A DNA stretch of 5,432 bases from Acidobacteriota bacterium (GTDB lineage Bacteria; Acidobacteriota; Polarisedimenticolia; J045). This document shows positions 1-4,900 of the stretch, piece after piece. Every line of letters starts with the position of its first letter. Within the stretch, counting starts at the first letter, position 1. The position numbers and the translations under genes are program-made. The stretch is from assembly GCA_027064265.1 (NCBI GenBank), contig JAMOQA010000580.1:1-5432 (forward strand), in the 5' to 3' direction. The notes below the pieces were generated by a model. The model was not told the origin of the DNA and searched no databases. It was given only the letters and a program-made list of their open reading frames with translations.

Positions 1-55
1 ACCGCCACGATGGTCGCCGTTCGGGCGACACGGGCGCAGCACGCTGCGCCTCTAC
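1..55. repeat. Half copy of a BIME-like palindromic repeat
   Basis: This is a truncated copy (cut by the window edge) of the right-hand part of the 77-171 element. Positions 1-55 align without gaps to 116-170 at a fixed offset of 115, with three mismatches by my count (positions 8, 19 and 51), about 95% identity. It keeps two hairpins: arms 13-18/24-29 around a short loop, and GGGCGCAG (32-39) facing CTGCGCCT (44-51) around the loop CACG. The mismatch at 19 breaks the loop-closing pair of the first hairpin, and the one at 51 turns the outermost pair of the second into G-T. A 21-nt non-repeated spacer (56-76) separates it from the complete copy. No transposase is visible. Confidence 0.85.
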
Positions 56-76
56 ACCTCCTCGTGGTGCTCGACC

Positions 77-171
77 CGTAGGGGTCCAGCGTGCTGGACC
101 CGTGCGGTGCGAAGCACCGCCATGATGGTCGCCCTTCGGGCGACACGGGCGCAGCACGCTGCGCCCCTACG
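77..171. repeat. Complete 95-bp BIME/REP-like inverted palindromic element
   Basis: The element begins CGTAGGGG and ends CCCCTACG, and is two half-units in inverted orientation. It forms four consecutive perfect hairpins: GGGTCCAG/CTGGACCC (82-89/94-101, loop CGTG); GCGGTGC/GCACCGC (104-110/114-120, loop GAA); GTCGCCC/GGGCGAC (128-134/138-144, loop TTC, which is GAA on the minus strand); GGGCGCAG/CTGCGCCC (147-154/159-166, loop CACG, which is CGTG on the minus strand). The outer hairpins are inverted copies of each other, differing only by compensatory changes in two adjacent stem pairs. This is the organisation of bacterial interspersed mosaic elements made from paired REP units. It lies 3' of the minus-strand gene ending at 235, where such elements commonly sit and may act on transcript ends. 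It probably has many relatives elsewhere in the genome, but that cannot be seen here. Confidence 0.8.
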
Positions 172-234
172 GTCGAATCGGTTGTCGCAGCGTGCCGTAC
201 CGCATGCCCCCGCCGTCCGGCGGAGCGCCGCAGG

Positions 235-1689
235 CTACGGGCAATCGGCGCCGGAGGCCTGGATCCCCGGGTCGCGGGAACCGAAGAGACCGGTCTCTGC
301 GCCCTGCTCGTAGAGACCGACGTTCCACGCGTTCGCCGCGCGCACCAGGAACCAGTACCCGTCGATCCCCGGCTCCACGTCCTCCAGCCAGTCGTGGAGC
401 GTCTGCGTTTCGCGGGTGTCGTCCTCGAGGCACCCTTCCGTCGCCGCGGGGAAGCCGTCCCCCCGGCGCAGCGGAAGGATCTTCCCGTAGACCACGTCGT
501 AGGTGTCGGCCGTGTCCGTCCAGTGCACGTACCGCTTGTCGAGCCAGACGACGGGGGCGGGGAACGGCAGCATCTCGATCTTCGCCCCCTCCAGGTCGCA
601 CGGTCCGCCGTCGTTGACGCCGCACCCCTCCCCTGGCGGCAGCCCGAAGGGCGAGACCCACAGCACGGGATGGTCACCGGTCCCGAGAACGCACAACCGG
701 TCCCCCTCCGGCGCGGTCCGGTCCACCTGGGCCGCGACCTCGGGGACGCGCTGCGCATCGATGTCCTCGACGAGCGCCTGGACCTCGGCGGCGGGCGGCG
801 CTCCCGGCCCGGCCCCCGGCGCGTTCGGGTCCTCTGCCTCGGCGTCCTGGAGCCCCGTGTACGGCCGCGTGTACCTCGTGTCGACGGCCCAGCCGTATCC
901 ACCACCGAAGCCCTCCCCCCTCACGACGTAGGCGGTGCCGTTGCACCCGCGGGGAACGTGCGTGGCGACCGGCGAGAAGGAACCATGGGCGACGCAGTCG
1001 ACGTCCGCGGTCCACACGCCGTACGCCTCCCCGGGAACCAGTTCGAAGTCGCTCTCCCGGCCCATCCCGGGCTGCCAGTCGACCATGCTCCCGTCACAGG
1101 CCAGCCTGCTGACGTGGTCGACCGTGCACTCCTCGAACGCCTTGAACAGGTGATGGGCGCGCAGGCCGCGGACGCCGATCGGAACCGCCACCAGGTAGAA
1201 CCGGTTCGGCTGCAGGACCCACTCGACCTCGCCGTCCGTCCCGTAGAGCTGGAAGGGAACCGGGGGATCCTGCTCGATCTCGACGCCCTCGCCGGGATCG
1301 ATGCAGAAGCATGAGCTGCCGCACCGGTCGGCCCCGGGCTCCGGAACCGCGCAACCGGGGGGATCCGCGGAGCACACGCCGCTTCCCGTGTCCCACGTGT
1401 AGGACGTGCAGTACCCGTCGTCCGGGAACTTCTTCGTCACGCGGACGACGTGGGGGATCGCGTCGGCGATCTCCTCCGCCGAACGGACCGGCTGCTCGGG
1501 CTGGCCGACCGGCAGGGACACCCAGCGCACCGGGCAGTCCCGGTCCTCGGGGAGCTGGACGCACGCGAGCGCCTCGCATCCCGCGTGGGTCGCGCCTTCC
1601 TGGCCGAACCCCGGCAACGTGGCGGCGAAGAGGGCGAACAGGACGACGGAGACGAGGACGAGGAAACCAGTGGAAAGACGCCTGGTCAT
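235..1689 (-). CDS. Secreted cysteine-rich protein with duplicated N-terminal module and shared C-terminal domain
   Basis: The 484-residue product is of unknown function. Residues 1-30 form a Sec signal peptide (basic MTRR start, hydrophobic core about 8-24), so the protein should be exported. There is no lipobox. The mature part has 18 cysteines, suggesting disulfides outside the cytoplasm. Two similar modules follow: residues 55-151 (RWVSLP... to FCIDPGEGVEIE) and 156-247 (RFYLVAVP... to FELVPGEAYGVW), each a beta-strand, a helix-like 'AEEIADAI' or 'AHHLFKAF' segment, and a PGE-[GA] turn. A low-complexity Ala/Pro/Gly linker lies at about 281-300. Residues 381-484 form a C-terminal domain (DKR, YDVVYG, CLEDD, YWFLVRA, ending ADCP) that also occurs in the lipoprotein at 2337-4109. 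The start is fixed by a strong Shine-Dalgarno 8 nt upstream. A 5-bp GC hairpin at 210-223 lies just past the stop but has no T-run. The gene is transcribed divergently from 1997. A surface or matrix role is inference only. Confidence 0.85.
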   Translation of the reverse strand: MTRRLSTGFLVLVSVVLFALFAATLPGFGQEGATHAGCEALACVQLPEDRDCPVRWVSLPVGQPEQPVRSAEEIADAIPHVVRVTKKFPDDGYCTSYTWDTGSGVCSADPPGCAVPEPGADRCGSSCFCIDPGEGVEIEQDPPVPFQLYGTDGEVEWVLQPNRFYLVAVPIGVRGLRAHHLFKAFEECTVDHVSRLACDGSMVDWQPGMGRESDFELVPGEAYGVWTADVDCVAHGSFSPVATHVPRGCNGTAYVVRGEGFGGGYGWAVDTRYTRPYTGLQDAEAEDPNAPGAGPGAPPAAEVQALVEDIDAQRVPEVAAQVDRTAPEGDRLCVLGTGDHPVLWVSPFGLPPGEGCGVNDGGPCDLEGAKIEMLPFPAPVVWLDKRYVHWTDTADTYDVVYGKILPLRRGDGFPAATEGCLEDDTRETQTLHDWLEDVEPGIDGYWFLVRAANAWNVGLYEQGAETGLFGSRDPGIQASGADCP

Positions 1690-1697
1690 GGGGCCGT

Positions 1698-1704
1698 ACC
1701 TCCT
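1698..1704 (-). promoter_or_regulatory. Strong Shine-Dalgarno for the secreted protein gene
   Basis: Read on the minus strand this is AGGAGGT, a near-perfect anti-16S match ending 8 nt before the ATG at 1689. It decides the start of the 484-residue protein and makes the longer upstream readings of this region unlikely. Confidence 0.85.
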
Positions 1705-1842
1705 CGGGGTGCCTCCCGGTCATGGCCGCCATCCCGTCGAGGAGCGAGCCGTAACTTCGAAGCACCCGGCAAGGCAGCGTCTCTCCGATGCCGAGCGCAC
1801 GGTACCAGGCTCGCGCCTCTCCTCCGCCTCCCGGAAGGGCAA

Positions 1843-1855
1843 CGATGCTGCATCG
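1843..1855. promoter_or_regulatory. Dyad-symmetric candidate operator CGATGC-T-GCATCG
   Basis: Two perfect 6-bp inverted arms around a single T lie about midway between the two divergent start codons (153 bp from one, 141 bp from the other). This shape suits a dimeric DNA-binding regulator, and the position would let it act on both genes. No regulator gene is in the window, and a 12-bp dyad in a region this size can arise by chance, so the call is tentative. Confidence 0.25.
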
Positions 1856-1878
1856 CTCCCGCGCCAAACCGGACAAGG

Positions 1879-1940
1879 GGGAACGAGGGCGGCAACATCG
1901 CGGGGAACACCCTCTTTTTTTGCCGGAAAACGGCGTTCCC
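1879..1940 (+). other. T-run flanked by foldable arms (possible attenuator or insulator)
   Basis: GAGGG (1885-1889) can pair with CCCTC (1910-1914) immediately before seven T (1915-1921), which resembles a weak intrinsic terminator on the plus strand, although the stem is only 5 bp with a 20-nt loop. Alternatively GGGAAC (1903-1908) pairs with GTTCCC (1935-1940) and encloses a small hairpin GCCG/CGGC (1922-1925/1931-1934). The two folds use overlapping sequence. No plus-strand gene lies upstream to be terminated, so the function is unclear. Confidence 0.25.
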
Positions 1941-1963
1941 TCGCTCCCGAGTTGCGCTAAGAT
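1936..1963 (+). promoter_or_regulatory. Candidate sigma-70-type promoter for the 66-residue gene
   Basis: TAAGAT at 1958-1963 matches the -10 consensus TATAAT at four of six positions. A poor -35 candidate, TTCCCT, lies at 1936-1941, 16 bp upstream. Transcription would begin near 1970, leaving a leader of about 27 nt before the ATG at 1997. The -10 is one of few A/T-rich hexamers in a very GC-rich region, which is the main argument. The weak -35 would imply help from an activator or a different sigma factor. Confidence 0.4.
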
Positions 1964-1996
1964 GGCTCCCGGCGTCGGAAGCCGCAGGGAGAGCGC

Positions 1997-2197
1997 ATGG
2001 AACCGCGCGTCGTGTCCTTCCAGAAGTGGATGCTCGAGAACGAAGAGTTCCTCGACCGGCTGGGCAAGCACGCCGCACGCCGGATCGCGGACTCGATCCT
2101 CGAGCGGGGGGAGATCGACTGGGAGGAGGTGATCGACGGCCTGTCGCGGGATGTCGAGCGGGAGATCAAGTGGTTCTCCCCGACCGCCCGCGCCTGA
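1997..2197 (+). CDS. Small helical protein of unknown function (66 residues)
   Basis: I do not recognise this family. The protein is predicted to be almost entirely alpha-helical and highly charged, with alternating acidic and basic residues and three spaced tryptophans (W11, W42, W59). A central AARRIADSILERGEIDWEEV stretch (26-45) looks like two amphipathic helices joined at G38. It has no signal peptide, membrane segment, cysteine or zinc motif, so it is probably cytoplasmic. AGGGAG at 1986-1991, 5 nt before the ATG, supports the start. The protein-like composition, start signals and a promoter candidate just upstream argue that it is real rather than a GC shadow. It precedes the lipoprotein gene in the same orientation with a 139-bp gap, so co-transcription is possible. 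Its size and charge could suit a small regulator or adaptor, but nothing in the sequence proves it. Confidence 0.65.
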   Translation: MEPRVVSFQKWMLENEEFLDRLGKHAARRIADSILERGEIDWEEVIDGLSRDVEREIKWFSPTARA

Positions 2198-2280
2198 AGC
2201 ATCGCCGGTAGAACCGGGCCGCCGCAACGTCTCCTGCAGTCCACCCGTCCCCGTCGTACCTTTCGGGTCGCCACGACCGC

Positions 2281-2318
2281 CGCCGGACCCGGGGAGGGTG
2301 TCCGGCGCGGCGCCGCGC
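2281..2318 (+). promoter_or_regulatory. Leader hairpin and overlapping perfect palindrome before the lipoprotein gene
   Basis: CGCCGGAC (2281-2288) pairs perfectly with GTCCGGCG (2300-2307), an 8-bp stem whose 11-nt loop carries the purine tract GGGGAGGG. Its 3' arm overlaps by three bases a perfect 14-bp palindrome, GCGCGGC/GCCGCGC (2305-2318), so the two structures compete. Both lie 19-56 nt before the ATG at 2337. They could be a leader RNA structure, a protein-binding dyad, or a U-less end for the upstream transcript. High GC raises the chance of incidental pairing. Confidence 0.35.
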
Positions 2319-2336
2319 GCGCCACGGGGACGCTGC

Positions 2337-4109
2337 ATGGCCACCTACCACCTTCGGTTCGCCTCGCTTCTTTCCGCCCTTTCCCTTGCCACCCTGCTGT
2401 TCTCCGGATGCGCCGGACTGCCCACCGCCGGACCTGCCTCGGCGGGTGAGACACCGGTCCCGCCACCGGCCCCTGGAGCGAACCGCGGAGAGACGGGAGC
2501 GACGGAGGACATTCCCGACGGTCGGCCGATCCGCACCTTCGATCCGCCGTCCACCCCGGTCGGCGCCCTGGCCGAGGACACCGGCACCAACGTCCGGGCG
2601 AACCGGGACAGCAGCGGACGGGACCAGAACGAGACGACGATCGCGATCAATCCGCTCGACGGGAACAACCTGGTGGGCGGCGCGAACGACGCGCGGCTCG
2701 GTCACTGGGCCGCCGGGTACTACGTGACCCACGACGGCGGCGTGACCTGGGCCGACGGCACGATCCCGCACGCGAAGTACGCGAACCAGGGAGACCCCAC
2801 CGTCGCGTTCTGCGCCGACGGCACGGCGGTCTTCGGCTACCTCGACTACGACGGATCGTTCGCCCCCCACCGTCTCGTCGTGTCACGCTCCACCGACGGC
2901 GGCGACACGTGGAAGGAGCCCGGCGTCGTCATGGAGTCCGATGGCACCCCGTTCGCCGACAAGCCGTACATCGCCTGCGCCCGGGCGGAGGGAGCCTACG
3001 CGAACCGGGTCTACATCTCCTGGACGTACTTCACGAGTCCCTTCGGCGGACCGATCCGGGTGATGACCTCCGACGATCACGGGAGGACGTGGACGAACGC
3101 CCACAACGTGTCCTCGTCGTACGGGGTGCAGGGCTCCGTTCCGGCCCCCGGCCGGGACGGCGAGGTCTACGTCTTCTGGAAGGGCTCCGGGAAGATCGAG
3201 TTCGCCCGGTCGACCAGCGGGGGCGCCACCTGGTCGAGCCCGGCGACGGTGGCCACGATCCAGGAGATCGGCAACGGTCCCCACTACCGGCGGAACTCCT
3301 TCCCGACCGCCGGGGTCGACATCTCCGGGGGCCCCCACGACGGGACGGTCTACGTCGCCTGGGCGGACGGGCGGAACGGCGATGCCGACATCCTCCTCTC
3401 CCGCTCGACCGACCACGGCCAGACCTGGTCGGAGCCGGTCCGCGTCAACGACGACCCGGTGGGCAACGGGCGCGACCAGTACTTCCCGTGGCTCGCGGTC
3501 GACGAGAAGGGGCTCGTCCACGTCTCGTGGATCGACCACCGCGACCGGGGCGACTCCCGTTACCACGTCTACGTCGCGACCAGCCGGGACGGCGGGGTCA
3601 CCTTCGACCGGAACCTCCGGGTTACCGACGTGGCGTCCGACGGTTCCCTCACCGGCTTCCTCGGGGACTACACCGGGCTCGCCGCCGGCCACGGGAAGAT
3701 CGTCCCCCTCTGGCCCGACCTGCGGGCGGGTACCGGCGAGGAGGACGTCTACGTCGAGGTCGAACCGGCCTTCGATTACGACGTCGTGGCCGAGGTGGCG
3801 TTCCGGGCGGACAAGCGCACGCTCGACTTCGCCGACCAGGAGCCGCGCCTCGGCGACGGCATCGTCTACGACGTCCTGCTCGGAAACGTCGGCGACCTGG
3901 CGGCCGGGTCCCCCTGGGAAGATGCCTCCTGCCTCGCGGAGGACCTGGACGCCCCGCCGGCGGACGTTCCCGAAGAACCGGCGCCAGGCGAGGCCCTCTA
4001 CGTCCTCGTCCGCGCCCACGGCCCACGGGGACGGGGAAGCTGGGGATCGGGCACCGGGCACCCGGATCCCCGGGACGGGTTCGACGATCACTCGCCCTGT
4101 GGCGACTGA
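2337..4109 (+). CDS. Predicted lipoprotein with six-Asp-box sialidase-like beta-propeller and shared C-terminal domain
   Basis: The product has 590 residues. Residues 1-25 are a lipoprotein signal peptide (basic R7, hydrophobic 8-22, lipobox FSGC with Cys25). Ala follows the Cys, with no Asp retention signal, so outer-membrane anchoring is likely. A Pro/Gly-rich tether (27-62) leads to a propeller with six Asp boxes (S/T-x-D-x-G-x-T-W type): 131-138, 185-192, 245-252, 292-299, 357-364 and 416-423, spaced 47-65 residues as expected for six blades. The opening NETTIAINP (98-106) resembles the first blade of BNR/exo-alpha-sialidase superfamily proteins. The FRIP arginine motif of true sialidases is not evident, so glycan binding or another hydrolase activity is as likely as sialidase activity. 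Residues 485-590 (DKR, YDVLLG, SCLAED, LYVLVRA) match the C-terminal domain of the protein at 235-1689. I chose the ATG at 2337 because the lipoprotein signal starts there, with a modest GGGGA 6 nt upstream. The 62 residues readable before it overlap the 66-residue gene and are low-complexity. Confidence 0.88.
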   Translation: MATYHLRFASLLSALSLATLLFSGCAGLPTAGPASAGETPVPPPAPGANRGETGATEDIPDGRPIRTFDPPSTPVGALAEDTGTNVRANRDSSGRDQNETTIAINPLDGNNLVGGANDARLGHWAAGYYVTHDGGVTWADGTIPHAKYANQGDPTVAFCADGTAVFGYLDYDGSFAPHRLVVSRSTDGGDTWKEPGVVMESDGTPFADKPYIACARAEGAYANRVYISWTYFTSPFGGPIRVMTSDDHGRTWTNAHNVSSSYGVQGSVPAPGRDGEVYVFWKGSGKIEFARSTSGGATWSSPATVATIQEIGNGPHYRRNSFPTAGVDISGGPHDGTVYVAWADGRNGDADILLSRSTDHGQTWSEPVRVNDDPVGNGRDQYFPWLAVDEKGLVHVSWIDHRDRGDSRYHVYVATSRDGGVTFDRNLRVTDVASDGSLTGFLGDYTGLAAGHGKIVPLWPDLRAGTGEEDVYVEVEPAFDYDVVAEVAFRADKRTLDFADQEPRLGDGIVYDVLLGNVGDLAAGSPWEDASCLAEDLDAPPADVPEEPAPGEALYVLVRAHGPRGRGSWGSGTGHPDPRDGFDDHSPCGD

Positions 4110-4900
4110 CTCCCCCGGCGCGGAACCGCACCCGGCGCCGGCACGACGCTCCCCCCGGGTCCCGCCACGAACGGGATGCCGAAGGCCCGGCACGCCGCCT
4201 CGCCGGTGAGCACCCGCAGCGGATCGCCTTCGTCGACCACCCTGCCCCCTGCGAGCAGTACCGCGCGGGAGGGACCACGGCCCGCCAGGAAGAGGTCGTG
4301 GAGCGAGGCGACGACGCCCCTGCCCTCCGCGGCGAGCCCGGCGAGCAGGGCGATCAGTTCGCAGGCATGGCCGGCGTCGAGCCCGGTCGTCGGCTCGTCG
4401 AGCACCAGCAGGGGAGCCTCCTGGGCGAGGGCGCGGGCCACCAGGACGCGCCGGCGCTCCCCCCCGGACAGCTCGCCGAGGCGGCGGTCGGCCAGGTGCG
4501 CCGTGTCGGTGGCGGCAAGGGCCCGGTCCACGGCCTCCCGGTCCGCCTTCCCGGGAGTCCCGAGAACCCCCAGCCGGTGCCATCTTCCGAGGGCCACCAG
4601 CTCCCGCACCCGGAGACCCTGCTCGGCCACGTCGCCCTGTGGCAGGTAGGCGACGCGGCGGGCGGCCTCCCGGCGGGGAAGCTCCGTCACCGGATCGCCG
4701 GCGAGGCGCACCTCTCCGCGAGACGGGACGATCACTCCCGCGAGGGCCCGCAGGAGCGTCGTCTTGCCGGCGCCGTTCGGCCCGGCGACCAGGAGGAACT
4801 CTCCGGGTCCCACCGCGAGGTCGATCCCCCGGAGAACCTCCCGCCCCCCGAGACGCACGACGAGGCCCCGCGCCGTGACCAGCGTCCGCGAGGAGTTCAT
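4088..4900 (-). CDS. ABC transporter ATP-binding protein, FecE/BtuD/HmuV type
   Basis: The 270-residue cytoplasmic ATPase would power import by a membrane permease that is not in the window. Motifs appear in order: Walker A GPNGAGKTT (40-48), Q-loop Gln88 in AYLPQ, signature LSGGERR (144-150), Walker B LLVLDEP (164-170), D-loop GLD (173-175) and switch His201. The VRELVALGR segment (98-106) after the Q-loop and the ERRRV after the signature are typical of the iron-siderophore, haem and cobalamin importer ATPases. The substrate cannot be decided among these. The usual A-loop aromatic appears replaced (RLGGREVL, 16-23), as seen in some haem-type members. A Pro/Gly/Ser-rich tail of about 25 residues extends past the usual fold. 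The ATG at 4900 is supported by GGAGGA 9 nt upstream and an ATGA overlap with the preceding gene. Longer upstream readings of this frame are Arg/Gly-rich shadows. The 3' end overlaps the convergent lipoprotein gene by 22 bp. Confidence 0.92.
   Translation of the reverse strand: MNSSRTLVTARGLVVRLGGREVLRGIDLAVGPGEFLLVAGPNGAGKTTLLRALAGVIVPSRGEVRLAGDPVTELPRREAARRVAYLPQGDVAEQGLRVRELVALGRWHRLGVLGTPGKADREAVDRALAATDTAHLADRRLGELSGGERRRVLVARALAQEAPLLVLDEPTTGLDAGHACELIALLAGLAAEGRGVVASLHDLFLAGRGPSRAVLLAGGRVVDEGDPLRVLTGEAACRAFGIPFVAGPGGSVVPAPGAVPRRGSQSPQGE
4115..4141. other. GC hairpin just past the lipoprotein stop
   Basis: CCGGCGC (4115-4121) pairs perfectly with GCGCCGG (4135-4141) around a 13-nt loop, 5 nt after the plus-strand stop. 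It lies inside the 3' end of the convergent ATPase gene and has no T-run on either strand. It may slow or protect transcript ends of the convergent pair, but coding constraint and GC bias alone could produce it. Confidence 0.2.

Larger units (their letters stand above)
1690..1996. other. Divergent intergenic region, 307 bp
   Basis: This gene-free stretch separates the start of the minus-strand secreted protein gene from the start of the plus-strand 66-residue gene, so it should hold promoters for both. Visible contents are the Shine-Dalgarno at 1698-1704 (minus), an 8-bp palindrome CTTCGAAG at 1755-1762, a 13-bp dyad at 1843-1855, a run of seven T at 1915-1921 and a candidate plus-strand promoter at 1936-1963. 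I could not pick a convincing sigma-70 or sigma-54 promoter for the minus-strand gene, and found no known riboswitch core. Open frames crossing the region are GC-driven and have no protein-like composition. Confidence 0.7.

Noticed and set aside
1..171. CRISPR array or tRNA-like structures in the repeat region
   Set aside because: Only two repeat copies are present, the repeat is longer than usual for CRISPR and internally made of several hairpins, the single spacer is 21 nt, and no cas gene is seen. The hairpins do not form a cloverleaf.
91..1314. Plus-strand open frame of 407 codons opposite the secreted protein gene
   Set aside because: It begins inside the palindromic repeat, has an Arg/Pro/Val-rich composition without domain structure, and lies antisense to a gene with a signal peptide, strong ribosome site and coherent domains. 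It is a GC-driven shadow.
1860..1880. Sigma-54-type promoter on the minus strand
   Set aside because: A TGGC-like -24 element can be read on the minus strand, but the -12 GC is two bases too far away, and this spacing is normally strict.
1915..1934. Intrinsic terminator for the minus strand at the poly-T/hairpin
   Set aside because: On the minus strand the run reads as A after the hairpin, not T, and this is upstream of the minus-strand gene, so it cannot be its terminator.
1690..1996. Cyclic-di-GMP (GEMM) or other riboswitch upstream of either divergent gene
   Set aside because: I looked for the conserved GEMM core elements on both strands and did not find them. No other known riboswitch core was recognised.
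2151..2336. N-terminal extension of the lipoprotein to an upstream ATG
   Set aside because: The extra 62 residues are Pro/Arg/Ser low-complexity, overlap the 66-residue gene, and would bury the lipoprotein signal. An in-frame GTG at 2298 has no properly spaced ribosome site. The ATG at 2337 fits best.
2883..4583. Minus-strand open frame of 566 codons across the lipoprotein and ATPase genes
   Set aside because: It is antisense to a clear six-Asp-box propeller and out of frame with the ATPase. Its composition is Gly/Arg/Pro/Val filler typical of high-GC shadows.
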